Shown: positions 43,206 through 51,002 of the stretch, one piece after another | Layout of the letters: each line of letters starts with the position of its first letter | How positions within the stretch are numbered: position 1 is the first letter of the stretch | Assembly: GCA_020636915.1 (NCBI GenBank) | Contig: JACJWV010000002.1 | Coordinates: 62,001-126,000, forward strand | DNA: 64,000 bases | DNA from: Nocardioides sp. | GTDB taxonomy: Bacteria > Actinomycetota > Actinomycetes > Propionibacteriales > Nocardioidaceae | Reading direction: 5' to 3' | Translations under genes and position numbers: made by a program | The notes under the pieces: generated by a model | Seen by the model: the letters and a program-made list of their open reading frames with translations, nothing else | What the model was told of the DNA's origin: nothing | The model's database searches: none

Positions 43206-44294
43206 ATGGACCAGTTCGTCTTCCTCCTCGTCGTCGGCGGGCGCTTCCTGCTCCCACTGCTGATCCCGCGCTTCCCGCTGCCGGCGATCATTGCCTGCCT
43301 GGTCCTCGACGGGGTCGACCAGACGATCTTCCAGCTCTTCGGCTACGACCCGCCGGGCTACCAGTCCTACGACAAGGCGATGGACATCTTCTACCTGTCC
43401 GTCGCCTACCTCGCGGCCATGCGGAACTGGGACAACCTGCACGCGTTCGCCGTCGCGCGGTTCCTCTTCTACTACCGCCTGGCCGGGGCGTTCCTGTTCG
43501 AGATGACGCACGAGCGGATGGTGCTCCTGATCTTCCCGAACACGTTCGAGTACTTCTTCATCGCCTACGAGGTCGTGCGGCTCTACTGGGCGACCGCGAC
43601 GATCCGGATGCGGAGCTGGATCATGACCGCCGCCGCTATCTGGATCTTCGTCAAGCTGCCGCAGGAGTACTGGCTGCACGTCGCGGAGATGGACGTCACC
43701 GACACCCTGCGCGACTACCCGTGGACCCGCTGGGCGCTCGTGATCGGGATCCTGGCGATCCTCGGCGTGCTCTGGTTCGTCGTCCGGCCGCGGCTACCCG
43801 CCCCCGACCACCCGCTCACCTTCCGGTCGGACCCGATGCCCGCGTCGGTGGACACCGCGACCGAGCGGGCGGCCCTGCGGGTCGCCGGCGGGTGGGTCTG
43901 GTCCTGGATGACCCTGGAGAAGGTCGTGCTGGTCGGGCTGGTGTCGATCATCTACGGCCAGATCCTGCCCGGCGTGGATCGCACCCCCGTGCAGCTGTTC
44001 GTCGGCATCGGGACGGTCGTCCTGGTCAACGCCGCGATCACCCTGGCCTTCTCGCGCCGCAGCTGGAGCCCGGAGGGGGCCGCGGCGAGCTTCGGGCTGC
44101 GGCTGCTGATCAACGTCGTGCTCGTCGTGCTGGTGAAGTTCGTGCTCGACATCAGCCTGATCGGCGGCGCGACGCTGTTCTTCCTCTGCATGATCAGCCT
44201 GCTGACCACGCTCCACGACCGCTACCAGCCGGCCTACGCGTGGCGCCGCAAGGTGCTGCTCGACGCGCGACCCACGGCCGAGCCCGCCGCCTGA
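43206..44294 (+). CDS. Polytopic membrane protein of unknown function
   Basis: 362 residues with about eight hydrophobic segments. Recognisable features: RFLLPLLIPRFPLPAIIACL near the start, LFGYDPPGYQSYDKAMDIFY between helices 1 and 2, FPNTFEYFFIAYEVVRLYW, IFVKLPQEYWLHVAEMDVT, and a C-terminal LTTLHDRYQPAYAWRRK. I do not recognise the family; it looks conserved rather than random. ATG at 43206 is the first Met that begins the hydrophobic N-terminus. A tRNA gene lies 50 nt downstream on the other strand. Confidence 0.7.
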   Translation: MDQFVFLLVVGGRFLLPLLIPRFPLPAIIACLVLDGVDQTIFQLFGYDPPGYQSYDKAMDIFYLSVAYLAAMRNWDNLHAFAVARFLFYYRLAGAFLFEMTHERMVLLIFPNTFEYFFIAYEVVRLYWATATIRMRSWIMTAAAIWIFVKLPQEYWLHVAEMDVTDTLRDYPWTRWALVIGILAILGVLWFVVRPRLPAPDHPLTFRSDPMPASVDTATERAALRVAGGWVWSWMTLEKVVLVGLVSIIYGQILPGVDRTPVQLFVGIGTVVLVNAAITLAFSRRSWSPEGAAASFGLRLLINVVLVVLVKFVLDISLIGGATLFFLCMISLLTTLHDRYQPAYAWRRKVLLDARPTAEPAA

Positions 44295-44343
44295 CCCTGC
44301 CTGGCCCGCAGGTCCCGCCCGGACGGGTCCAGCGACCTCGCGG

Positions 44344-44417
44344 TGCCCCCGCTGGGACTCGAACCCAGACTGGGCCGCTTTTAAGGCGGTTTCCTCTGCC
44401 GATTGGGATACGGGGGC
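44344..44417 (-). tRNA. tRNA with anticodon TAA (nominally Leu) but a short variable arm
   Basis: 74 nt, minus strand. Acceptor GCCCCCG/CGGGGGC, T arm CTGGG-TTCGAGT-CCCAG, anticodon stem (A)CCGC/GCGG(C) with loop CTTAAAA giving anticodon TAA, discriminator A, variable loop of only five bases (CCAGT), D arm with a three-pair stem. All normal bacterial tRNA-Leu have a long extra arm; this does not. The encoded 3' end is CCG rather than CCA. It reads UUA if charged with Leu; the true identity is uncertain. Confidence 0.8.
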
Positions 44418-44454
44418 CCTGACGCGCACATTGTGCCGGTAGGCCCGGGGCCGC

Positions 44455-45249
44455 TCAGGGATGCCCAATCGCGGCGGCCCGGCCGAGGACGTCGTCGATC
44501 ATCTCCTCGGTGAGCGTGCCGGTGAAGGTGTTCTGCTGGCTCGGGTGGTAGCAGCCCAGCAGGGTCACCGACCGGTCGCCGGAGACCAGCGTCGCCTCGG
44601 CGCCGTGGCCGAAACGCGGTCGCGGCCGGGCGACAGTCCAGCCCAGCGCGGCGTACGTCCGCAGCGCGGCGTCCCAGCCGTACGCACCCAGCGCGACCAC
44701 CACGCGCACGTGCTCGGTGACCAGGCCGACCTCGGCCTCGATCCAGGGCGCGCAGGTGGCGCGTTCCTCGACGCTCGGCTTGTTCGCCGGGGGTGCGCAG
44801 CGCACGGTGGCGACGACGCGGGTGTCGACCAGGGCCAGTCCGTCGTCGGCGCGCACGCTGGTCGCCTGGTTGGCCAGACCGACCCGGTGCAGGGAGGCGA
44901 AGAGCCAGTCGCCGCTGCGGTCGCCGGTGAAGATCCGGCCGGTGCGGTTGGCACCATGCGCGGCCGGGGCCAGCCCGACGACGAGGATCCGCGGCTCGGC
45001 GGCGCCCCAGCCGGGGACCGGCCGGCCCCAGTAGGTCTCGTGGGCGAAGGCCGCGCGCTTGGTGGCCGCGACCTCCTCGCGCCAGCGCACCAGCCGCGGG
45101 CAGGCGCGGCACACCGAGACCCGGGCGTCGACCTCGGCCAGGGGTACGCCGCGGGCGAGCCGGCGCACCTGGGCCGGCGTGCGCGCCACGGGCGTCTCCG
45201 CCGTCGCGGGGTCGCCGGGCCAGCCGGCGCCGGGCGGGACGGAGCTCAT
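44455..45249 (-). CDS. UdgB-type (family 5) uracil-DNA glycosylase
   Basis: 264 residues. [4Fe-4S] ligands are probably in VSVCRACPRLVRW, VRCAPPANKPS and ATCAPW. Active-site motif A is ILVVGLAPAAHGANRTGRIF (GLAPA-H-G-N), and motif B the C-terminal YHPSQQNTFTG. Removes uracil and related bases from DNA. UdgB-type enzymes occur in mycobacteria, Nocardioides and Thermus. ATG at 45249 was preferred to the upstream in-frame start because family similarity begins after it. A repeat element lies just upstream. Confidence 0.9.
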   Translation of the reverse strand: MSSVPPGAGWPGDPATAETPVARTPAQVRRLARGVPLAEVDARVSVCRACPRLVRWREEVAATKRAAFAHETYWGRPVPGWGAAEPRILVVGLAPAAHGANRTGRIFTGDRSGDWLFASLHRVGLANQATSVRADDGLALVDTRVVATVRCAPPANKPSVEERATCAPWIEAEVGLVTEHVRVVVALGAYGWDAALRTYAALGWTVARPRPRFGHGAEATLVSGDRSVTLLGCYHPSQQNTFTGTLTEEMIDDVLGRAAAIGHP

Positions 45250-45269
45250 GAGCCCATCTTGGCCTGGGC

Positions 45270-45382
45270 GCGGGTTCTGGCTGTCAGCAGCCGAAACCCG
45301 CACGACACGCCGATCTGCCCCTGCGGGTCGTGCGGGTTCTGACTGTCAGCAGCCGAAACCCGCACGAGCGGCCCCCGGCGTG
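45270..45382. repeat. Composite palindromic repeat, AAACCCGCACGACACGCC family, copy 3
   Basis: Two copies of a hairpin module GCGGGTTCTG-CTGTCAGCAG-CCGAAACCCGC (from 45270 and from 45332) flank CACGACACGCCG and its partial inverse. Shared with the elements at 15013-15112 and 29878-29931. It sits between the UdgB start and the end of the next gene. Confidence 0.75.
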
Positions 45383-45395
45383 TCTCGACAGGCGC

Positions 45396-45614
45396 TCAGG
45401 AGCTCGAGGTGACCTTGTCCTTGGCGGCGTCGAAGGCCGAGGGGGCCTGCTGGCCCACGGCCTCCTGGGCGCGGCCCGCGGCGTCCTGGACCTTCGGGTT
45501 GCGGGCGAACCGCTGTGCGCCGGTCACGATCTGGTCATAGCGCTCACGTCCGGCTCGCGAGCCGAGGACGTAGCCCGCGGCGAAGCCGATCAGCAGGTTG
45601 GTCTTGCTCAGCAT
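45396..45614 (-). CDS. Small YtxH-like membrane-associated protein
   Basis: 72 residues. One N-terminal hydrophobic helix (KTNLLIGFAAGYVLGSRAG) with the G-x-x-x-G pattern of YtxH-type proteins, then a charged Ala-rich helix (RYDQIVTGAQRFARNPKVQD). Function unknown. It sits in a set of small envelope proteins with the DUF3618 and holin-like genes upstream, all on the same strand. Confidence 0.65.
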   Translation of the reverse strand: MLSKTNLLIGFAAGYVLGSRAGRERYDQIVTGAQRFARNPKVQDAAGRAQEAVGQQAPSAFDAAKDKVTSSS

Positions 45615-45641
45615 CTGGTGCTCCTCTGGGTAGGTGGGTCG

Positions 45642-45869
45642 TCAGTGGCGGCGGCGCCACACGAGCAGCCCGACGGTGAGGGCCACCACGGCGACCGCGG
45701 CGGCGACGAGGTCGGGCCGCGGCTTGCCGTCCGCGGTGGTCACGCCGTCCTTGACGCGGGCCTTCACGTCGAGCTTGGCGTGCAGCTGGTCGATCGTGGC
45801 GGCGAGCTCCTCGCGCTGCCGCTCGATGTCGGCCTCGAGCTGGTCGGGGCCGGTGCCGTTGGTGCTCAT
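45642..45869 (-). CDS. DUF3618 family protein
   Basis: 75 residues. An N-terminal amphipathic helix DQLEADIERQREELAATIDQ with LHAKLDVKARVKDG is the DUF3618 signature, then one membrane helix and a VWRRRH tail. Found with holin-like and YtxH-like proteins in actinomycetes; role unknown. ATG at 45869 follows a GGGGACCCCGC sequence that ends a repeated leader element. Confidence 0.75.
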   Translation of the reverse strand: MSTNGTGPDQLEADIERQREELAATIDQLHAKLDVKARVKDGVTTADGKPRPDLVAAAVAVVALTVGLLVWRRRH

Positions 45870-45936
45870 GCGGGGTCCCCTCGGAAGTGCGGGTTGGAGG
45901 AGCGGAGCGGAGGAAGCCCGCAGTTTCGTGGGGTGT
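45870..45936 (-). repeat. Repeated leader element, copy 2
   Basis: On the minus strand it holds CACCCCACGAA near its start, a TGCGGG...CCCGCA palindromic middle with CTCCGCTCCGCTCC, and GGGGACCCCG just before the ATG at 45869. It fills exactly the gap between the holin-like stop and the DUF3618 start, as copy 1 (7693-7744) does between its genes. Confidence 0.6.
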
Positions 45937-46335
45937 TCACGGGTGCTCCCCCCTCACGGTGGCGATGTCCTGCTTGACGCCGGCGATGGCGTGCTCGGGC
46001 GCCGCCGGGGTCGCCTGCTGGAGCTCGTTGCGACCGCGCAGGGCCACCCCCAGCGCGCAGACGAGGAGGACGACGGCCACGATGAGGCCGGCCGCCCACA
46101 GCGGCAGCACGAGGTCGAGCGCGACGACAGCGGTCGCGATCAGCACGGCCGCTCCGAAGAACGCCAGCAGCCCGGCGGCACTGAACATGCCGATGCCGAC
46201 GCCGGCCCGCTTGCCCTTCTCGGTGAGCTCGGCCTGCGCCAGCCGCATCTCGCTGCGCACGAGCTCGGGGATCTGTTCGGCCAGCCGGTGCACGATCGCG
46301 CCGACCGGCTCGTCGGTGGTGGTCGGATCGCTCAT
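45937..46335 (-). CDS. Phage-holin-like family protein (actinobacterial, DUF1469-type)
   Basis: 132 residues. An amphipathic N-terminal helix VHRLAEQIPELVRSEMRLAQ and two membrane helices (GIGMFSAAGLLAFFGAAVLI and LWAAGLIVAVVLLVCALGVA) with a short loop, then a charged tail. Named 'phage holin family' by similarity, but these genes are chromosomal and not part of a prophage. No phage genes are visible here. First of three small envelope genes. Confidence 0.75.
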   Translation of the reverse strand: MSDPTTTDEPVGAIVHRLAEQIPELVRSEMRLAQAELTEKGKRAGVGIGMFSAAGLLAFFGAAVLIATAVVALDLVLPLWAAGLIVAVVLLVCALGVALRGRNELQQATPAAPEHAIAGVKQDIATVRGEHP

Positions 46336-46377
46336 GCAGGCCCGGTGCCCACCTGCCCTGGGCGTGAAACCGCCCGT

Positions 46378-47295
46378 TCAGGTGGTCCGTCCGACGATCG
46401 ACCACGCGACGCCGTCGAGGATGTCGGCCTCCGACACCACCAGCCCCGCGGCGCCCGACCGACGGAGCACCCGGTCGAGGATCAGGGCTCCCGCGCCGAT
46501 CACGTCCGCGCGGCCCGGGTGCATCGCCGGCAGGTCCCGCCGCTCGGCGACGGTCATCGCCAGCAGCCGCTCGCCGAGTGCGAAGACGTCGGACGCCGGC
46601 ACGACGAGCTGGTCGACCGCCGCCCGGTCGTACGACGGCAGCCCGACCAGCACCGCGCCGAGCTGCGTCACGGTGCCGGCGACGCCGACGACCGTCGCCG
46701 CGGCCGCGGGGTCGACCGGGCAGGCGTCGAGGTGTGCGTCGATGTCGGCGACGCACGCCGCGACCTCGGCGGGGGTGGGCGGGTCGGAGTGGAGGTGGCG
46801 CTCGTGGAGCCGGACCGAGCCCATGTCCATCGAGTGCGCCGCCTCTGGCACCTGCTCGCCGAGGATGAGCTCGGTGGACCCGCCACCGATGTCGACGACG
46901 AGCACCGGCGGGTCCGGCGGGGTCCGCAGGTTGCGCACCGCTCCGTCGAAGGAGAGGGCCGCCTCCTCGGCGCCGCTCACCACCTCGGGCTCGACACCCA
47001 GCCGGTCGCGGACGCCCGCCACGAACACGTCGGCGTTGCTGGCGTCCCGCGACGCCGAGGTGGCCACGAACCGCACCCGCTCGGGTGGCACCTCGTGGGC
47101 ACGGATGATGTCGGCGTACTCGTCGATGGCGGCGAAGGCCCGTTCGAGGGCCGCGTCGGCCAGCCGGCCGGTCCGGTCGAGGTCCTGCCCGAGCCGCACC
47201 ATCCGCACCTCGCGCACCTCCACGTCGGGGAGGTCGCCCACGAGCAGCTTGATGGTGTTGGTGCCGCAGTCGATCGCTGCGACGCGCCCGGTCAC
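46378..47295 (-). CDS. ppx: Exopolyphosphatase / GppA-type phosphatase
   Basis: 305 residues, ASKHA fold: VAAIDCGTNTIKLLVGDL (phosphate 1 loop), RFVATSASRDASNADVFVAG, SGAEEAALSFDGAV, and VLVVDIGGGSTELILGE (phosphate 2). This is the short form (about 300 residues) found in actinomycetes as Ppx1/Ppx2-like proteins, without the C-terminal HD domain. Hydrolyses polyphosphate or pppGpp. GTG at 47295 overlaps the DUF501 stop (GTGA), so both are co-translated; the pairing is conserved in actinomycetes. Confidence 0.88.
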   Translation of the reverse strand: MTGRVAAIDCGTNTIKLLVGDLPDVEVREVRMVRLGQDLDRTGRLADAALERAFAAIDEYADIIRAHEVPPERVRFVATSASRDASNADVFVAGVRDRLGVEPEVVSGAEEAALSFDGAVRNLRTPPDPPVLVVDIGGGSTELILGEQVPEAAHSMDMGSVRLHERHLHSDPPTPAEVAACVADIDAHLDACPVDPAAAATVVGVAGTVTQLGAVLVGLPSYDRAAVDQLVVPASDVFALGERLLAMTVAERRDLPAMHPGRADVIGAGALILDRVLRRSGAAGLVVSEADILDGVAWSIVGRTT

Positions 47296-47786
47296 ACGCA
47301 CGGTCCGGCCTCCCACCACGCGCCGAGCAGGTCGAGCACCTCGTCACCGAGCGGGTTGACGCCGCGTCCCTGCGCCAGCGCCTGGCCGGCGAGCACGTGC
47401 AGGCACTTGACCCGGTCCGGCATGCCGCCCGCGGAGATGCCGTCGATCTCGGGGACACTCTGCCCGATCTCGGCGGCCAGCCCGTCCCGGAACTCCAGGT
47501 AGCGCTCGTGCGCGCTCCGGTATGCCACCGCGAGCTCCTCGTCCTCGCCGAGCCGGTCCTGCATCTCCCTCATCACGCCCGACCCCTCGAGGGTGCCGAT
47601 CCGCGAGGCCGCGCGCGGACAGGTGAGGTAGAAGGTCGTCGGGAACGGTGTCCCGTTCGGCAGCCGCGGCTGCGTCGTGACCACGTCGGGGTTGCCGCAC
47701 GGGCAGCGGTGGCCGACCTCGTGGATCGCCCTCGGCTCCCGTCCGAGCTGGGCCTGGATAGCGGTCACGTCCTCGGGGTCGATCAC
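47292..47786 (-). CDS. DUF501 domain protein
   Basis: 164 residues. Family features: RCPCGNPDVVTTQPRLPNGT, PFPTTFYLTCPRAASRIGTL and the C-terminal RVKCLHVLAGQALAQGRGVN, with cysteine pairs that may bind metal. DUF501 lies beside ppx and eno in most actinomycetes; role unknown. GTG at 47786 follows CATGAT by 6 nt, a possible leaderless start. Upstream is a nested hairpin. Confidence 0.88.
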   Translation of the reverse strand: MIDPEDVTAIQAQLGREPRAIHEVGHRCPCGNPDVVTTQPRLPNGTPFPTTFYLTCPRAASRIGTLEGSGVMREMQDRLGEDEELAVAYRSAHERYLEFRDGLAAEIGQSVPEIDGISAGGMPDRVKCLHVLAGQALAQGRGVNPLGDEVLDLLGAWWEAGPCV

Positions 47787-47817
47787 GCCCCGATCATGCC
47801 AGCCGGGGTCGGCCGGG

Positions 47818-47891
47818 CTGTAACGCCGTGTTACTGCCTCTACCCACCCGGTTGCAACCAGGTGGGTACACGCTGTAACAGGGCGTTACAG
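47818..47891. repeat. Nested three-stage inverted repeat between ftsB-like and DUF501 genes
   Basis: Outer arms CTGTAACGCC / GGCGTTACAG (47818-47827, 47882-47891), continued by TGTTAC/GTAACA after one mismatch. Middle arms TACCCACC / GGTGGGTA (47841-47848, 47861-47868). The central 10 bp GGTTGCAACC (47850-47859) is self-complementary. The stretch is AT-richer than its surroundings. It may terminate or attenuate the eno-ftsB transcript, or be a protein-binding site. Confidence 0.65.
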
Positions 47892-47915
47892 CTGCCGGGC
47901 GGCGCGGGCAGGGTC

Positions 47916-48485
47916 CTACCGGCCGCCGATCTTGCGCTCGTCGATCTTCGTGGCAGGGGGCGGGGTGGGCTTCGGCGGGTTGCCGGCGAGCTCGACGGAC
48001 TGCCAGGCGGTGGACCACCACGCGGTCGGGTCCTTCTTGGCGACGGTCGCGGGGTCGGTGAGGGTGCTCTGCTGCTGCAGCGGCTTCCCGTCCTCGTCGA
48101 GCACGACGTAGGACGTCTCGCCGGGCATCACGTAGTTGAGCCCGCGGGCCTGCTGCTCGATGTACGCCGGGTCCTTCCAGCGGTCCTTCTCGCGCTCGAG
48201 GTCGCTGATGCTGGCCTGGCGCAGCGCGATCTGGCTCTTGAGGTCCTCGATCTGCGAGCGCTGCTGCAGGTAGGCGCGCAGCGACGACGCGTAGCTGACC
48301 GTCAGCACGGCGAGCACGAGCACCAGGATCGCCGCCCGCCCGGTCAGCCGCGGCCGGCGGAGCGCGCCGGGCACAGCCGCGACCGGGACCGTGCCGGCCG
48401 GGACGGGTCGGCCCGCCGCCGAGCGCCGGGGCGCACCACGTCCGCGAGGACGGGAGGCGCGCGGCGTACGGCGGTTGTCGGGCAT
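47916..48485 (-). CDS. FtsB/DivIC-type septum formation initiator protein
   Basis: 189 residues. A basic, Pro/Arg-rich cytoplasmic N-terminus (1-50), one membrane helix (ILVLVLAVLTVSYASSL), then a coiled coil (YLQQRSQIEDLKSQIALRQA) and DLEREKDRWKDPAYIEQQAR, the DivIC/FtsB signature. The C-terminus is Pro-rich. It probably joins the FtsQ/L division complex at the septum. It follows eno with 15 nt between them, as in many actinomycetes. Confidence 0.88.
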   Translation of the reverse strand: MPDNRRTPRASRPRGRGAPRRSAAGRPVPAGTVPVAAVPGALRRPRLTGRAAILVLVLAVLTVSYASSLRAYLQQRSQIEDLKSQIALRQASISDLEREKDRWKDPAYIEQQARGLNYVMPGETSYVVLDEDGKPLQQQSTLTDPATVAKKDPTAWWSTAWQSVELAGNPPKPTPPPATKIDERKIGGR

Positions 48486-48500
48486 GCCTCCTAGGTTCGC

Positions 48501-49778
48501 TCAGGCACCGTACCGGGGGAACGCCGACGCGCCGGAGTAGCGGGCCGCGTCTCCCAATTCGTCCTCGATCCGCAGGAGCTGGTTGTACTTCGCGACCCGC
48601 TCGGACCGCGCCGGGGCGCCGGTCTTGATCTGGCCGCAGTTGGTGGCGACGGCGAGGTCGGCGATCGTGGTGTCCTCGGTCTCGCCCGAGCGGTGGCTCA
48701 TCATGCAGCGGTAGCCGTTGCGGTGCGCGAGCTCGACGGAGTCGAGGGTCTCCGTGAGCGAGCCGATCTGGTTGACCTTGACCAGCAGCGCGTTGGCCTG
48801 GCCGCCGTCGATGCCGCGCTGGAGGCGCTCGACGTTGGTGACGAACAGGTCGTCGCCGACGATCTGGATCCGGCCGCCGAGCTCGTCGGTCAGGGCCTTC
48901 CAGCCGTCCCAGTCGTCCTCGTTCAGCGGGTCCTCGATGGAGACGATCGGGTACGACGACACGAGGTCGGCGTAGTAGGCCGTCATCTCCTCGGCGGACT
49001 TGGTGCCGCCCTCGAACGAGTAGGCGCCGTCGGCGTAGAACTCCGACGCGGCCACGTCCATCGCGAGCGCGATGTCCTTGCCGAGCTCGAGGCCGGCGGC
49101 CGAGACGGCCTCGGCGATCAGGTCGAGCGCGGCGCGGTTGCTGTCGAGGTTCGGCGCGAACCCGCCCTCGTCGCCGAGGCCGGTGGCCAGGCCCTTCTTC
49201 TTCAGCACCGACTTCAGCGCGTGGTAGACCTCGGCACCCGAGCGCAGCGCCTCGCGGAAGGTCGGAGCGCCGATCGGGGCGATCATGAACTCCTGGACGT
49301 CGACGTTGGAGTCGGCGTGCGAACCGCCGTTGAGGATGTTCATCATCGGGACCGGGAGCAGGTGGGCGTTCGGGCCGCCGACGTAGCGGTAGAGCGGGAG
49401 GCCGGCCGAGTCGGCGGCGGCGCGCGCGACGGCGAGCGAGACGCCGAGGATCGCGTTGGCCCCGAGCTTGGCCTTGTTGGGCGTGCCGTCGAGGTCGAGC
49501 ATCACCTGGTCCAGGAGGCGCTGGTCGTCGGCGGCGAGGCCCTCGACCGCGGGGCCGATCGTCGAGATGACCGCGTTCACGGCCTGACCGACGCCCTTGC
49601 CGCCGTACCGCTCGCCGCCGTCGCGGAGCTCGACCGCCTCGAACGCTCCGGTGGAGGCACCGCTCGGGACCATCGCCCGGGCGAACGCCCCGTCGTCGAG
49701 GAGCACCTCGACCTCGACCGTGGGGTTGCCGCGCGAGTCGAGGATCTCGCGGGCGCCGACAGCTTCGATGGATGCCAC
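48501..49778 (-). CDS. eno: Enolase
   Basis: 425 residues, full length. Active-site features: GNPTVEVEVLLDDG, PSGASTGAFEAVELRDG, NILNGGSHADSNVDVQEFM, GDEGGFAPNL, SIEDPLNEDDWDGW, VGDDLFVTN, LVKVNQIGSLTET and SHRSGETEDTTIADL are all present. Interconverts 2-phosphoglycerate and phosphoenolpyruvate. GTG at 49778 gives the usual N-terminus. Upstream (49779-49938) is a gap, then the accessory island; in related actinomycetes mazG is usually nearer to eno. Confidence 0.98.
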   Translation of the reverse strand: MASIEAVGAREILDSRGNPTVEVEVLLDDGAFARAMVPSGASTGAFEAVELRDGGERYGGKGVGQAVNAVISTIGPAVEGLAADDQRLLDQVMLDLDGTPNKAKLGANAILGVSLAVARAAADSAGLPLYRYVGGPNAHLLPVPMMNILNGGSHADSNVDVQEFMIAPIGAPTFREALRSGAEVYHALKSVLKKKGLATGLGDEGGFAPNLDSNRAALDLIAEAVSAAGLELGKDIALAMDVAASEFYADGAYSFEGGTKSAEEMTAYYADLVSSYPIVSIEDPLNEDDWDGWKALTDELGGRIQIVGDDLFVTNVERLQRGIDGGQANALLVKVNQIGSLTETLDSVELAHRNGYRCMMSHRSGETEDTTIADLAVATNCGQIKTGAPARSERVAKYNQLLRIEDELGDAARYSGASAFPRYGA

Positions 49779-49938
49779 GTCAATGCTCCTGGTTCGGAAG
49801 GTGGATCGAGTCGTTCCGAGCCTAGACCCGGCGCTCCGGGACCGCGTCCCGGGCTGCGCGAGCCTCTCCTCTAGACCACCGGTGGGCCGCGGCCGCGGTG
49901 GTCGCCGACGGGTCGCCGCCGGGTCTAGCGTCCGGGGG

Positions 49939-51002
49939 ATGAGCCCCCGCCGCCGGTCCCTCGTCTCTGCTGGCCTGGTGTCACTCTCGTTGGCCGCGGT
50001 GGCCGGAGCACCGGGCCTCGCCTCCGCCGCGCCGCCCCGGGTGATCGTCGCCTGCTACGACCGCCACGACGGCGCGCTGCGGCTGGTCGCCCACCACCAG
50101 CGCTGCCGACCCGGGGAGGCACGGATCGGATGGAACGTCGCCGGCCCGAGTGGGGCCACCGGCGCGACCGGGGCGACGGGAGCCACGGGGGCGACCGGCG
50201 CGACGGGCGCGGGCGGAGACGTCGGGGCCACGGGAGCCACCGGCGCGACCGGCGCCCAGGGCGTGACGGGGGCGCGCGGCGCCACCGGAGCCACCGGAGC
50301 CACCGGAGCCACCGGAGCCACGGGCGCCACCGGGGCGCGGCACCGGCGCGCGCCATGACCGGCGCCACTGGGCGATGGGCGCCACCGGAGCCACAGGCGC
50401 GACCGGGGCAACCGGGGCAACCGGGGCGACCGGCGCCAGCCGTCGCGGCCGACCGGGCGACCGCGGGGCCCACCGCGCCCGGCATCGGCGCCGGGCGGGA
50501 CCCACGGGCGCCACCGGCCCGACCAGCGCGCCACGACCAGACCCACGGGCGCCACCGGACCGACCGGCGCGACCGGCGCCACCGGCAGCGACGGCAGCAT
50601 CGGGGGCGACCGGCCCGACCCGACCGGCGACCAGGGGCGACCGGCCTGACCGCGGCGACCGGCCTGACCGGGCCCGTCGGGCGGTTCGGACGGCCCGGAC
50701 CGCGAGGAGCGACCGGCCCCGCCGGCGGCCTGCGCGAGGTCGACTACGTGGCCGGCCCGACCACCGCTGCAGCGCCGGGCGGCCTGACGGTCGCGGTCGG
50801 CGGCCGGTGCGCTGCTGGCCAGGTCCCCATCAACGGGGCGCTCCCGCCGACGGTCGTCCCCGATCTCGCCGTGAACGCCTCCTACCCCAGCGACGCGGAC
50901 GGCCGGTTCGACCCGGTCCACCCCTCCGCCTGGGCGTACGTCGTCTCGGCGGCCTCGGCCGCGTCGTTCCGCGTCTACACGGTCTGCGTGCCGGTCGCCT
51001 GA
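49939..51002 (+). pseudogene. Secreted collagen-like (Gly-Ala-Thr) protein, broken by several frameshifts
   Basis: ATG at 49939 follows TAGCGT by 7 nt. Signal peptide, then a small Cys domain VIVACYDRHDGALRLVAHHQ with CRPGEARIGWN, then G-A-T triplets up to about 50340. Between about 50340 and 50640 the collagen frame jumps at least four times (pieces in all three frames: GATGATG from 50375, GATGPTGATGATGSDG from 50548, GATGLTAATGLTGP from about 50635). The last frame continues through an intact C-terminal domain (DYVAGPTTAAAPGG ... FRVYTVCVPVA) to 51002. Each piece keeps clean Gly-X-Y coding, so recent slippage or unresolved sequencing errors are more likely than old decay. Its 3' end overlaps the convergent glycosyltransferase gene by 28 nt. 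Confidence 0.75.

Noticed and set aside
45937..46335. Holin-like protein as a sign of prophage
   Set aside because: No phage structural, integrase or lysis genes are nearby; the family is chromosomal in actinomycetes and sits with DUF3618 and YtxH-like genes.
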